Shown: positions 6,227 through 16,077, numbered from the stretch's first letter. The stretch is DNA of 64,000 bases from Amniculibacterium aquaticum (GCF_003852705.1 NZ_REFA01000015.1:1-64000), one strand, 5' to 3'. Program-made: numbers and translations. Notes: generated by a model from the sequence alone, not told the origin.

Positions 6227-6529
6227 ATGGAGTTGAAAGATATTTTAAAAAATGCTAGAGAAAAAAAATCAATGCTTATGAGAGAAGTTGCTGCTTTAAT
6301 TGAAGTTGATACAGCAATGATAAGCAAATTTGAAAAAGGAGACAGAAACCCTACTAGAAATCAAGTTGAAAAATTAGCAGATATTTTAGAACTAGATAAT
6401 AATATATTGATGAAAATATGGCTTAGAGATAAGTTGGTGAATGAACTAGAAAATGAAGAATTAGCCCTAGAAGCACTAAAAATGGCAGAGAAAAAAATTA
6501 AAGCATTAAATAAGAAACAACAAGGCTAG
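6227..6529 (+). CDS. XRE-family regulator at the head of the defence operon
   Basis: 100-aa protein with an N-terminal HTH_3 domain: MELKDILKNAREKKSMLMRE, VAALIEVDTAMISKFEKGDR, NPTRNQVEKLADILELD, then a charged helical C-terminal extension (residues 65-100, KMAEKKIKALNKKQQG) probably for dimerisation. The ATG at 6227 is chosen over an upstream in-frame TTG at 6203 that would lie inside the direct-repeat operator. The stop is 3 bp from the helicase start, so it is co-transcribed with the Mokosh-like and qat genes and is their likely transcriptional switch. Confidence 0.9.
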   Translation: MELKDILKNAREKKSMLMREVAALIEVDTAMISKFEKGDRNPTRNQVEKLADILELDNNILMKIWLRDKLVNELENEELALEALKMAEKKIKALNKKQQG

Positions 6530-6532
6530 TAT

Positions 6533-9500
6533 ATGACTAATGAAAAACTAAAAAATTGGCTACAATATTATAGAGCATCTTTGATAGATGCATCTAGAGG
6601 AAATAAGTATTCATATTTAGGAGACCCTATTGTTAGAGATAATTTTAGTATTGAAGAACTATCTCAAGAAGAAACTAAATTAATATGGGATGAAAAAAAT
6701 ATGTATTCCTTCAAATTTGAGGAATATGTAACTGATATAGACCAATTAGAAACTTTATATGATGAGGAAGAAGAAGGTTTTGAAGTTGTCAATCTAGGTA
6801 AAGGAGGTAATGATGTAAATTCTGTTAAATTCAATAAAATAGAAATAGCCCCCATTTTTATTCAAAATTCAAAAGAACATACAGAATTTGAGGGTAATGA
6901 TGAAATTCATTATCCCTATTGGATTCCAGCATATTTAAGACAAGATGGCAAACTATTTCCCCCAAAACAAGATGAGATACCTGCATTTCTAAGGGAGTAT
7001 TTAAGCCCCAATCCTAAAGACAGCCCTACTATAGCTGAAATGAGTAAGCTAGATTCTGAATTATCAAATTTTGAATTTAACAAGAATACTTGGAAACAAT
7101 ATTGGAAGGATTGCGAGATTTATTTTACCAAAGTAACAGATAAAAAATACGCTGACTACCAGCAACACATTGTAAAATTAAGAATATGTAAGTACGAAGA
7201 TATTAATACAACAAAGCATATCCTTAATCTCTACAATGACCTTGTTTTTAAGAATAAGGACTCTAACGCAAGCTACAATGTTCTAGAAAAGCTACTGAAT
7301 ACAAATGCTCCTCAAAAAATAAATGGAAGTAAAGAAATTGAAGATATCCTTATTCCCAATCATTATGGGCATATGGGAGAAGAATTTCCATTGTCTAAAT
7401 CACAAAGAGAAGCATTTGCTAAATCACAATACAAAAATCACTCTGATATTTTTGCAATAAATGGTCCTCCTGGTACTGGTAAAACAACTATTCTACAAAG
7501 TTTTATAGCAAATAGTTTAGTTAATGCTGTACTGAATAATACAACACCTCCATTAATTGTGGGTTGTTCTACCAATAATCAAGCTATTACTAATATTTTG
7601 GATAGTATGAAATTAGAAAATAAAACTAATGACATACTACAAGAAAGATGGTTACCTGATGTATCTTCATTTGGATTGTACCTGACAGGAACTTCTAAAA
7701 GTGCAGAAGAATTAAAAAATTACCAATATACTACGAGTCCATTTTTTAGTGATGGTTTTGTTTATCAGCTTGATAAAAATTTAGATATTGTAAAATATGA
7801 AAACTACATTATTAGTAAATTTTTGGAATATGCAAAAGAACAAAAACTTAACTATGATTTCTCAAAAGAAACCACTATTGATAAAGTAAAATCCTATTTA
7901 AAGTACCTTATAGATAATTGTAAAAAAGATATAGACAATTATGTAGATGTAGCACTTTTGGAATATACCATTCCAAGTTTTTTAAAATCACATCATTTTG
8001 AAAATGAAAATGATGTAATACAATCGATTGAAAATACAAAGCAGAATATTGAAAAAACAAAACAACTTATTAGTTCTCTAGAAAGGTATAAAGTGCTTTT
8101 GGAAGAAAAGCATAAGAGCTTCCCTTTTTATATAAAATACTTCCCTTTTTCTAGCTTCAAAAAGATTAAAGAAAATGCTTTTAAATTAGTGCTTCAAGAG
8201 CATTTGGATTTATATACTACACAAACAAAATTTTATCATTATTTTGAAATTCAATCTACCACAGATGAATTGATTTTAAATACTCAAAAACACCTTAATC
8301 AACTAAAAAATAAACTTTCGCAATTAGAAAAAATAATAGAAGAGTGTAGGATAAGACATCAAAAATATGCTCATAAATTACAATCATGGCAAAAGGACTA
8401 TCAATATAAATGGAATAGTTTAATAGAAAAAACTCAAGAAGAGTATCAAAACCTAAATGTAATTGAAGATATTGCTGTAAAACTGGATATTTCTTTAAGA
8501 CATAAATTATTTTGGCTTTGTGTTCATTATAGAGAAGCTGAGTTTATAAAAGAGCAGTTTGATAAAGAAACTACCAGCAAATATGAAAGAAGTGCAGAAG
8601 AATATAGAATAAGACTTGAAAGATTAGCCAAAATAACACCTCTTTTTATTTCCACCTTTCACACTTTACCAAAGTATTGTTCCTACTATTCTTATTCAGA
8701 AGGAAATGTATTTTACAGCAACCTTTTTGATTTTATGATTGTGGATGAGGCAGGGCAAGTTTCCCCAGAAGTAGCAGTTCCTTCCTTTGTGTTTACAAAA
8801 AAACTCCTTACAGTAGGAGATATACACCAAATAGAACCTATTTGGGGGATTTCAGAATCTGTAGATTATAAAAATGCTGAAAAATACAGTATAATAGATA
8901 CAGAAGAACATTTTAAATTTCTTAGAGATTGTGGTTACTTAGCTTCTAGTGGGAGTGTAATGAAACTATCTTTATACAAATCTTATTTCACCTATCAATC
9001 TAACAATGGAGAGATAAAAGATGGGGTATTGCTTAGAGAACACAGAAGATGTTTAGACCCCATCATTCACTATTCTAACAAGTATGTATATCAAAATAGT
9101 TTAATTCTTAAAGGAGGAAAAAAGCATACAAAATCCCATAATCTTCCTAGTGTAGGCTATTTACATATTAATGGATTTTGTGAAAAATACCATTCAAGCA
9201 ATAGAAATATTGCAGAAGCTAACACTATTATTCAGTGGCTAAAAGACCAAAAGGAAATCTTAGAAAAAGCCTATGATAAGTCTTTGCACGATATAGTGGC
9301 TATAGTTACACCCTATTCAGCACAAAAAGATTACTTGAAAAATTTGGTTAAAATCAATTTTTCTCAAGAAATTTCAGATTCTATGACTGTAGGTACTGTA
9401 CATGCTTTGCAAGGTGCAGAAAGACCAATTATCTTATTTTCTCCAACCAATTCAGACCCTAAAAAGCCTTTGTTTATGAATTATGGGGGTAAAAGCAATA

Positions 9501-10147
9501 TGCTAAATGTAGCAGTTACTAGAGCCAAACATTCCTTTTTAGTATTTGGCAATATGGTTGTTTTTAAACAAGGTCAAAATAATCCATCATCTAATCTAGC
9601 AGAACTTTTATATACCTATCCAGATAATACTTTGGATGACACTTTTATTTATTCAAAAAACACTTTGTTTACAGATGATAAAGACAAAGTAAATCATTTA
9701 ACCACATTAGATGAACATAGAAGTGCCTTAAAGAAATGCTTCAAAATTGCAACCTCTGAAGTAATTATTAGCTCTCCTTTTATTTCTATAAATGCTATTA
9801 ATGATGATGGTATTTCAGAACTAATTAAAGATGCAATTAATAGAGAAATTAAAGTGACCATACTCACAGATGAAAATCTGGACATGAAAGATGGCGAGCT
9901 AAAACCACATTCACTAAAGGGCAGAAAATTATTAGAAGAATCTGGAGCAAAATTGATTACATACAAAGGAATACATAATAAGACTATTTGTGTAGATGAC
10001 AAATTACTTATTGAAGGTTCTTTTAATTGGCTTTCTGCTTCTAGGAATGAAGAGAGTGAGTTTGCAAGAAAAGAAATATCACTAGTTCTACAAGGAGCTA
10101 ATGTGCCTTATAAAGTAGATAGAATAAAAGAAATGTTTAATTTGTAA
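6533..10147 (+). CDS. mkoC: SF1 helicase-PLD nuclease fusion, Mokosh type II-like
   Basis: 1204-aa fusion. The helicase part is of the DNA2/NAM7 (COG1112, AAA_11/AAA_12) type: Walker A GPPGTGKT at 311-318, a long coiled-coil-rich insertion (about 440-700), Walker B VDEAGQ at 737-742, then HRR, VTPYSAQKD and VAVTRAKH motifs. The C-terminal 140 residues are a phospholipase-D nuclease domain with one HxKxxxxD motif (H1148, K1150, D1155) followed by EGSFNW. This helicase-PLD order is the single-protein architecture described for type II Mokosh anti-phage systems (MkoC). One PLD motif implies dimerisation for catalysis. It sits between an XRE regulator and qatABCD. Assignment is by architecture; a related but distinct helicase-PLD family is possible. 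Confidence 0.8.
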   Translation: MTNEKLKNWLQYYRASLIDASRGNKYSYLGDPIVRDNFSIEELSQEETKLIWDEKNMYSFKFEEYVTDIDQLETLYDEEEEGFEVVNLGKGGNDVNSVKFNKIEIAPIFIQNSKEHTEFEGNDEIHYPYWIPAYLRQDGKLFPPKQDEIPAFLREYLSPNPKDSPTIAEMSKLDSELSNFEFNKNTWKQYWKDCEIYFTKVTDKKYADYQQHIVKLRICKYEDINTTKHILNLYNDLVFKNKDSNASYNVLEKLLNTNAPQKINGSKEIEDILIPNHYGHMGEEFPLSKSQREAFAKSQYKNHSDIFAINGPPGTGKTTILQSFIANSLVNAVLNNTTPPLIVGCSTNNQAITNILDSMKLENKTNDILQERWLPDVSSFGLYLTGTSKSAEELKNYQYTTSPFFSDGFVYQLDKNLDIVKYENYIISKFLEYAKEQKLNYDFSKETTIDKVKSYLKYLIDNCKKDIDNYVDVALLEYTIPSFLKSHHFENENDVIQSIENTKQNIEKTKQLISSLERYKVLLEEKHKSFPFYIKYFPFSSFKKIKENAFKLVLQEHLDLYTTQTKFYHYFEIQSTTDELILNTQKHLNQLKNKLSQLEKIIEECRIRHQKYAHKLQSWQKDYQYKWNSLIEKTQEEYQNLNVIEDIAVKLDISLRHKLFWLCVHYREAEFIKEQFDKETTSKYERSAEEYRIRLERLAKITPLFISTFHTLPKYCSYYSYSEGNVFYSNLFDFMIVDEAGQVSPEVAVPSFVFTKKLLTVGDIHQIEPIWGISESVDYKNAEKYSIIDTEEHFKFLRDCGYLASSGSVMKLSLYKSYFTYQSNNGEIKDGVLLREHRRCLDPIIHYSNKYVYQNSLILKGGKKHTKSHNLPSVGYLHINGFCEKYHSSNRNIAEANTIIQWLKDQKEILEKAYDKSLHDIVAIVTPYSAQKDYLKNLVKINFSQEISDSMTVGTVHALQGAERPIILFSPTNSDPKKPLFMNYGGKSNMLNVAVTRAKHSFLVFGNMVVFKQGQNNPSSNLAELLYTYPDNTLDDTFIYSKNTLFTDDKDKVNHLTTLDEHRSALKKCFKIATSEVIISSPFISINAINDDGISELIKDAINREIKVTILTDENLDMKDGELKPHSLKGRKLLEESGAKLITYKGIHNKTICVDDKLLIEGSFNWLSASRNEESEFARKEISLVLQGANVPYKVDRIKEMFNL

Positions 10148-10157
10148 AATTATTTTT

Positions 10158-11966
10158 ATGTGGAAAGATAGTGAAACAGATATTGATTTATTGGATTTTG
10201 ATTATTTAATTGAAATCACAAAAGATATTGTTGAAAATGACGAATTATCTCCTTGTACGATTGGGGTTTATGGTGATTGGGGAAGTGGAAAATCTAGTCT
10301 AGTTGAGATGATATTGAAAGATTATGAGAAAAAGGAAAACTACTTATGTTTAAAATTTAATGGTTGGCTGTTTGAGGATTATGAAGATGCTAAAAATGCT
10401 TTGTTAGGAAGTATTCTTGATGAAATAAATAAGAAAAAAGGAATAACTACAAAAGCAAAAAATACAATCAAAAAACTATTTAAGAATATTGACTACATTG
10501 ATTTGGCAAGTAAAGGGTTAAAGTATGGAACTGATTTTTTATTGACTGGAGGCATAGGGACAATTGCAGATATAACTATTCAAAATGTTTTAAATAAAAC
10601 AAAATCATTGGGGGATGGAGTAACTTCAGAAGAAATAAAAAAAGTACTTGAGGGAACATTTAAAAAAGAAGAGGTAAGAAAGAATTTAAGAGAATTTCAA
10701 TCTGATTTTGAAAAATTACTTAAGGAAACTAAAATTGAAAAATTGGTTGTTTTTATTGATGAACTGGATAGGTGTAATCATGATACTATCTTGGAAACAT
10801 TAGAAGCAATAAGATTATTTCTTTTTACAAAAGGAACGTCATTTATTATTGGTGCTGACGAAAGGCAAGTTATGTATGCTGTTAGAAAAAAATTCCCAGA
10901 GGTAAAGGGTAATCAAATGGATATTGGGAAAGAATATTTAGAAAAAATGATACAATATCCTATAAAAATCCCTCAATTAGGAGTTAATGAAGTTGAGTTT
11001 TATATTACATGCTTATTCTTTCAAAATGAGTTTAAAGAGAATTATTCTGAAATAATAAAATTTATTAAAACTAAAAGAAAAGAAGATTTTCTAAATTTTG
11101 AAATTACTTATGATTTGATTAAAAATGAGTTTGATTATTTAGATGAAAGTAAAATTAGAGAAGTCATATCAATTAGTAAACAAATATCGTCTGTTTTATC
11201 CAATAGCTTAAATGGCAATCCCAGACATTGTAAAAGATTTTTAAATTCTTTATCAATGCGTATAAAAATGGCTAGCTTCAAAAATATAATTCTGGATAAA
11301 AAAGTATTAGCAAAACTTATGCTGATTGAATATTTTAAAGATGAGGTATTTAAAAAGATAGGTCAATTACAATCAAATGAAAAAGGCAAACCAAATGAGC
11401 TTAAATTAATTGAAGATGATGAATGGGAAAATGTCAAAGATTTGAAATTATGGGAAAATGATGAATGGTTTTTAAAATGGGCTAAAACAGAACCTAAACT
11501 TTCAGAATATGATTTACAGAAGTATTATTACTTTACAAGAGAAAGTTTAAAAAGTAATTCTTTTAAAACTATTTTGTCTTTAAGTCCAGAAGCTGAAGCT
11601 GTTCTAAATAATCTACTATCAAATTCTGATAGTTTTAGAAAAGAAGCAGTAAAAAAAGCTTCAATCATTAATGATTATGAATCACTTGAAATCCTTAAGT
11701 CAATTTTTTATTCTATAGAATCTTCATCAGATATTGAAACTAATATGTTTAAATCATTCATGGAATGGGCTTCCACAAAAGAAGTGTTATACACTGATGC
11801 AATTTCAAAGTTATCAAGTTTACCAGCAGAAAGTATAAAAATTTCATTTATACCTAATATATTTGAATTTGGCAAAATATCCAATAAAGAAGCAGAAATT
11901 AAAGCACTTACAGACAAGTGGAAAGTTGAAAATCCTAAATTAATAACAGCAATTAAAAATAAATAA
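10158..11966 (+). CDS. qatA: QatA: KAP-family P-loop ATPase
   Basis: 602-aa KAP NTPase. The Walker A GDWGSGKS is at residues 39-46 and the Walker B FIDELDRC places Asp201/Glu202. Between them is the KAP insertion, with a hydrophobic, glycine-rich stretch (YGTDFLLTGGIGTIADI) that may touch membrane. The C-terminal third is helical. With the three following genes it reproduces the qatABCD anti-phage system (KAP ATPase, QatB, QueC-like, TatD-like). It begins 10 bp after the helicase-PLD gene and its stop is 1 bp from the qatB start. The QatA role in sensing or energising is not established; the identity rests on order plus motifs. Confidence 0.92.
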   Translation: MWKDSETDIDLLDFDYLIEITKDIVENDELSPCTIGVYGDWGSGKSSLVEMILKDYEKKENYLCLKFNGWLFEDYEDAKNALLGSILDEINKKKGITTKAKNTIKKLFKNIDYIDLASKGLKYGTDFLLTGGIGTIADITIQNVLNKTKSLGDGVTSEEIKKVLEGTFKKEEVRKNLREFQSDFEKLLKETKIEKLVVFIDELDRCNHDTILETLEAIRLFLFTKGTSFIIGADERQVMYAVRKKFPEVKGNQMDIGKEYLEKMIQYPIKIPQLGVNEVEFYITCLFFQNEFKENYSEIIKFIKTKRKEDFLNFEITYDLIKNEFDYLDESKIREVISISKQISSVLSNSLNGNPRHCKRFLNSLSMRIKMASFKNIILDKKVLAKLMLIEYFKDEVFKKIGQLQSNEKGKPNELKLIEDDEWENVKDLKLWENDEWFLKWAKTEPKLSEYDLQKYYYFTRESLKSNSFKTILSLSPEAEAVLNNLLSNSDSFRKEAVKKASIINDYESLEILKSIFYSIESSSDIETNMFKSFMEWASTKEVLYTDAISKLSSLPAESIKISFIPNIFEFGKISNKEAEIKALTDKWKVENPKLITAIKNK

Positions 11967-11967
11967 A

Positions 11968-12813
11968 ATGGGGACATCTAGTATGTATAGTGGTTATTCT
12001 AATGGGAGTTCACAAAAAAATCCATTACTACCAAGTGATTTTGATGATGATGTAGGTGCTGGGAATGACAATGATAATAGTGAGGGAAATGAGCAAAATG
12101 AAAACCAAAATGCAGATAATCAACAACAGCCCCCTCCATCTATCTCAAACTGGCAGTCTGCTAAGAATTTAATGTCAAAACTAGCATCAGGGACCTCAAA
12201 ATCAACAAATGCAAGGGGAAGAGCTGTTTCAAAATATATAAAAGCCTATGGAGGTTCAAAATCTGCAACTAAAAATGCAGTATCAGGTATTAATACCACT
12301 TATGGATTAGGAAGTTTTATAAATAGTGCTTCAACACAAGGCATAAAAGAAACCCTTGATATTTATAAGATTGAATACCAAAATAAATCTACAAGTGAGG
12401 TGCTTTTTGATTTGATTAATTTTTTAGCACCTAATCCTATAACAAAAGAAGATTCTATTGCTAGAAAAGCATTGATTCTTACTATGGAAAAATTATACGA
12501 ACTTATAGAAAATGAAGGATTAGAAATTGAGTCCATAGAAAAGCTAGATATTAATACTATTAATGTAATTATCCCTCTAAATATAGAAAATTACATTTAT
12601 GAAAGATTATTAAATGACTTAGGAAGTAGAATTGAAAACAATTCTATTAATTCAACAAGTGCTGTAAAATTGGAAAAAGAATTAAAAGATTATATAAATT
12701 CTAAAGTTGAAATAGCCTTTAAAGGCAAGGACCTTTCTGGTGCTAACTTATCTAAACCTGAAATTGAGAGTTTATATAATCAGTGTTACACTGTAATGGA
12801 AAATATGATATGA
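11968..12813 (+). CDS. qatB: QatB
   Basis: 281-aa protein of unknown biochemical role and second member of the Qat system. Residues 1-65 are low complexity (Asn/Asp/Glu/Gln and PPP). Residues 60-120 contain a Gly/Ser/Lys-rich segment (GTSKSTNARGRAVSKYIKAY; YGGSKSATKNAVSG) that is typical of QatB, and the rest is alpha-helical (FLAPNPITKEDSIARKALIL). Its stop overlaps the qatC ATG in an ATGA. Identification depends on position between qatA and qatC as well as the RAVSKYIKAYGGS-type block. Confidence 0.88.
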   Translation: MGTSSMYSGYSNGSSQKNPLLPSDFDDDVGAGNDNDNSEGNEQNENQNADNQQQPPPSISNWQSAKNLMSKLASGTSKSTNARGRAVSKYIKAYGGSKSATKNAVSGINTTYGLGSFINSASTQGIKETLDIYKIEYQNKSTSEVLFDLINFLAPNPITKEDSIARKALILTMEKLYELIENEGLEIESIEKLDINTINVIIPLNIENYIYERLLNDLGSRIENNSINSTSAVKLEKELKDYINSKVEIAFKGKDLSGANLSKPEIESLYNQCYTVMENMI

Positions 12814-14108
12814 AAAATATAGTTTTTAAATTAAATAAAGGTGATAGTTTTCAAGTTGATAATTCTGACTATGAAATTGATTTTACTAAAAAGAATGATT
12901 TTCATTCGACATTTTATAAATTCAAAAGAAGAATTTATAAAATGCCTAATTTTTTTCAGAAAGAGGCTCTGGATTTATATTATATTTCTTTAATGATATA
13001 TTATGCTGATAGAAAGATTTTAAGAACAGGTACATATGACAACTGGACAAGACAATTTAAGCTATACATTCCTGTTTTAGAATTAGATAAATGGAATAAC
13101 AACAAATTGCTCTTTACTGACATGATGAATTATTTAAGTGGTGATTTGTGGGAGTTTGAATTTAGACAAAGAGAATTAAACTTAACAGAAGAAAAGTATT
13201 TATCAAGCATTAAAAATCATTATGTTAATAAAAAATTAAGTATTGATTATATCTGTATGCTTTCAGGAGGCTTGGATTCTTTTATAGGTGCAATAGACAT
13301 TCTTTCAAATAATAAAGATGTTGCTTTTGTTGGACATTATGGAGGGGGCAAAGGGGTAAAGCCTTTTCAAGATAAAGTAAGAGAACTTTTAAAAAATAAA
13401 TTTTCTATTAATGATGAACAATTTTTTAATTTTAATGCAACAGCAATAGGAGGAATTGAAGATAGTACTAGGACTCGTTCATTCTTGTTTTTCTCTCTTG
13501 CAATAATTTTAGCATCTTCCTTTGATAAAGAAATACGATTATATATTCCGGAAAATGGGCTTATTTCATTAAATATCCCTTTAACAAATACTAGATTAGG
13601 TAGTAGTAGTACAAGAACTACCCACCCTTATTATTTAAGTTTGTTTCAAAAATTACTAGATAATTTAGGGGTTAAGGTAAAATTGTATAATCCATATCAA
13701 TTTTTTACAAAAGGAGAAATGCTCAAAAACTGTATTGATAATGAATTTATTAAAGAAAATTACATAAGCACAATGTCTTGCTCTCATTCAGACCAAGTTA
13801 GATACTCAAAAGGAAAAAAACCAAAACATTGTGGCACTTGTTTACCTTGTACAATTAGAAGAGCATCAATTGTTGAAGCTTTTAATATTGATAATACAGA
13901 ATATGAAGACCCTAATTATAAGAAACCTAAAGCTAAAAATGAATTAAAATCATTCAAAATAGGAGTTCTTGATTACAAAGCAAATCCAAATAATCAATTT
14001 ACGATTCAAATTGCAGGAAATTTGAAAACCAATTTTGGAGAGTTTAAAGATTTATACAAAAGAGGGATGAAAGAACTATCAAATTTTTTAGATTCTATAA
14101 ATGAATAA
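12810..14108 (+). CDS. qatC: QatC: QueC-like (7-cyano-7-deazaguanine synthase fold)
   Basis: 432-aa protein. The start is the ATG at 12810, overlapping the qatB stop (ATGA) and preferred over a GTG 27 bp upstream. An N-terminal extension of about 145 residues precedes the QueC-like PP-loop ATPase domain: SGGLDS at 152-157 binds ATP. A four-cysteine zinc site (C324, C341, C344, C347; CGTCLPC) is preserved as in QueC. Real QueC makes preQ0 and is about 220 aa, so the extension and context mark the Qat branch. In such systems the QueC-like protein is thought to modify a protein or nucleotide substrate; the substrate is unknown here. It overlaps qatD by 8 bp. Confidence 0.93.
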   Translation: MKNIVFKLNKGDSFQVDNSDYEIDFTKKNDFHSTFYKFKRRIYKMPNFFQKEALDLYYISLMIYYADRKILRTGTYDNWTRQFKLYIPVLELDKWNNNKLLFTDMMNYLSGDLWEFEFRQRELNLTEEKYLSSIKNHYVNKKLSIDYICMLSGGLDSFIGAIDILSNNKDVAFVGHYGGGKGVKPFQDKVRELLKNKFSINDEQFFNFNATAIGGIEDSTRTRSFLFFSLAIILASSFDKEIRLYIPENGLISLNIPLTNTRLGSSSTRTTHPYYLSLFQKLLDNLGVKVKLYNPYQFFTKGEMLKNCIDNEFIKENYISTMSCSHSDQVRYSKGKKPKHCGTCLPCTIRRASIVEAFNIDNTEYEDPNYKKPKAKNELKSFKIGVLDYKANPNNQFTIQIAGNLKTNFGEFKDLYKRGMKELSNFLDSINE

Positions 14109-14838
14109 TTTTCTTTATGATACACATTCGCATTTAGATTTAGTTAAAGATTTAGACTCACTAGTTTCAGAAATAGAAAAGAGAAAAATATATACTATTG
14201 GAGTAACAAATTTACCTCCTTTATATAAAAAACTAAATGATAGGCTTAAATCAAAGTATATCAAACCTGCTTTAGGTTTTCATCCAGAACTTATAAAGCA
14301 GTATCAAAAATATATTCCTGAAATGTGGGAATTATTAACTGATGCAAAATATATAGGAGAAGTTGGGCTAGATTTTAAAGTATCGTTGGAATCTAAATTA
14401 ATTCAGATTAATTTCTTTGAAGAATTAATAAAAAGATGTAATGAACTAGGGGGTAAAATTCTTACTATACACTCTAGAGGAAGTGCTGAAGATATTGTAT
14501 CAATTATTGGTGAAAATTTTAATAGTAAATATATTTTACACTGGTATTCTGGAAATTTGAAAACTTTGAATAATGCCTTAAATAATGGAGCATACTTTTC
14601 AATTAATTACTCTATGACTAATACTATTTCAGGACAAAAAATAATTGCTAATATTCCCAATGAAAAATTATTATTGGAATCTGATGCCCCTTTTGTTAAG
14701 TATAATGGAAATAGAAATTTTAGTACTTTAGATATAGATATTATTGTTAAGAAATTATCAGAAATTAAAAAAATTGAATATCAAGATATGAGAAGTATTC
14801 TGTGTAATAATTTTAAAAATCTTTTAGTTGATGTATAA
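14101..14838 (+). CDS. qatD: QatD: TatD-family metal-dependent nuclease
   Basis: 245-aa TatD-like amidohydrolase-fold DNase. All metal-site residues of the family are seen: DTHSHLD (H9, H11), GEVGLDF (E87), TIHSRGS (H124), LHWYSG (H147) and LESDAPF (D195). The gene overlaps qatC by 8 bp and ends the defence operon, before a bidirectional hairpin at 14844-14870. Presumed to be the nuclease effector of QatABCD, acting in the cytoplasm; this is established only at the level of the family system, not for this protein. Confidence 0.93.
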   Translation: MNNFLYDTHSHLDLVKDLDSLVSEIEKRKIYTIGVTNLPPLYKKLNDRLKSKYIKPALGFHPELIKQYQKYIPEMWELLTDAKYIGEVGLDFKVSLESKLIQINFFEELIKRCNELGGKILTIHSRGSAEDIVSIIGENFNSKYILHWYSGNLKTLNNALNNGAYFSINYSMTNTISGQKIIANIPNEKLLLESDAPFVKYNGNRNFSTLDIDIIVKKLSEIKKIEYQDMRSILCNNFKNLLVDV

Positions 14839-14840
14839 TA

Positions 14841-14870
14841 AAACCACCCCAAATTAATGGGGCAGTTCCT
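14841..14870. terminator. Bidirectional terminator between qatD and DUF3871
   Basis: CCCC/GGGG stem around AAATTAAT. T-rich runs follow in both directions (CCTTTT on plus, TGGTTTTATT on minus). It separates the convergent defence operon and replication-like module. Confidence 0.65.
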
Positions 14871-14871
14871 T

Positions 14872-16077
14872 TTAACTCAAAAACCAATGATAATCTGAAT
14901 TACCATTGAGAGTTTTTTGAATGCCCTTTGAGAATTCAAAGGCATTCAAATTCCTATCTAGGAAAGTATCTATATACGAAGATTTATTAGCCTGTGTAAA
15001 GAGATTGTACACATCCCACAAGTTTATCCTGCCATCTTCTTGCCTACAGAAATTATTGTCCTCGTAATAATCTTTTGCCATAGTGTTGATGTGGCTGTCA
15101 TTAAAATTAAGTAGAGGAATTTTCTGTTTTTCTGCTTTAGGCAGGTGTTGGTATAATCTTGATTTCCCAATGAGCTGAGCAAATTGATGTTCAGAAAGAT
15201 AATCTTGGGTAAGTTCCTTCATTTCCATGAGGTGCAGTTCTGCATTATAGTTTTGCATCACTTCTAGGGCTTTAGATTGTAATTCTAGAGCATTAGAAAC
15301 TCGCATATCTTCTACAAAACCATCACTCCAAACACAGAGATTCATGCATACTTGATTTTGAAAGCCTATAAAGAATTTGAATTTCTCTAAGGTTTTTTTG
15401 TTGTATAAATTCTCTTGATTATATGCCCTTACTCCTCCTATGCACAAGGCTAATTCATTTCCATTCACCACTTCTGTAATGCTAGGGATTTTCACTATAA
15501 AAGCCATTCTTTCGTAGTAAATGGTTTTCTCATGGTCTAATAGGTCTTTTGCATTTTTGTAAATGGAATCTGGAGTTCTGCCTTTCACAATATGGCTTAC
15601 TCGTATCTCTGGCTCTGTAATGCTATGATGTGGAAATACCTTTTGGGTAGCATTGAGTACCACTTCTATAAACTCCTGATGTGCTACAGTTCTCTCATTA
15701 TCTTTGCTAAAGACTGGCACTATGCAATCTTGTTTTAGATGGTGTAAAGGCACTTCTGTAGTATTAGCTATAATAAAAGGATTGGGTTCACTTTCTTTTG
15801 GTGCTTTTACAGCAGAAGTAACTACAGAATTAGGCATTAAAAAAGCCTGAACTTCATTTTTAGGTTCAGGCTTGGGTTCTTCATTCATTTTACTAGGATA
15901 GAAAATTTCAGCATCTTCTATGCTATCAGAATTATCTAGAAATATATCCCTTATAGGTTTCTTAGCTACATTCCTTAATTCCATTGTACTAGTTTCTTTC
16001 CCTATTATGGTAGTAGAATTTGGAATTTCAAAGGCTTGTTCTAAAGTGGCAGGTTTAATGATGTTTTGCGTGTCCAT
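14872..16077 (-). CDS. DUF3871 family protein
   Basis: 401-aa protein. Residues 1-110 are low-complexity and Pro/Glu-rich. From about residue 112 (PLHHLKQDCIVPVFSKDNER) it matches the DUF3871 family of Bacteroidota mobile elements, with conserved blocks such as EPEIRVSHIVKGRTPDS, ERMAFIVKIPSI, ALCIGGVRAYNQENL and INLWDVYNLFTQANKSSYID. The family's role is unknown; LCIGG and WDVYNLFT segments recall DUF932-like plasmid/phage proteins. The start overlaps the 3' end of the upstream RecA-like ATPase gene by 23 bp, suggesting they are expressed and perhaps act together. Confidence 0.85.
   Translation of the reverse strand: MDTQNIIKPATLEQAFEIPNSTTIIGKETSTMELRNVAKKPIRDIFLDNSDSIEDAEIFYPSKMNEEPKPEPKNEVQAFLMPNSVVTSAVKAPKESEPNPFIIANTTEVPLHHLKQDCIVPVFSKDNERTVAHQEFIEVVLNATQKVFPHHSITEPEIRVSHIVKGRTPDSIYKNAKDLLDHEKTIYYERMAFIVKIPSITEVVNGNELALCIGGVRAYNQENLYNKKTLEKFKFFIGFQNQVCMNLCVWSDGFVEDMRVSNALELQSKALEVMQNYNAELHLMEMKELTQDYLSEHQFAQLIGKSRLYQHLPKAEKQKIPLLNFNDSHINTMAKDYYEDNNFCRQEDGRINLWDVYNLFTQANKSSYIDTFLDRNLNAFEFSKGIQKTLNGNSDYHWFLS

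Noticed and set aside
12783-12809. GTG start for qatC
   Set aside because: The ATG at 12810 gives a standard ATGA overlap with qatB.
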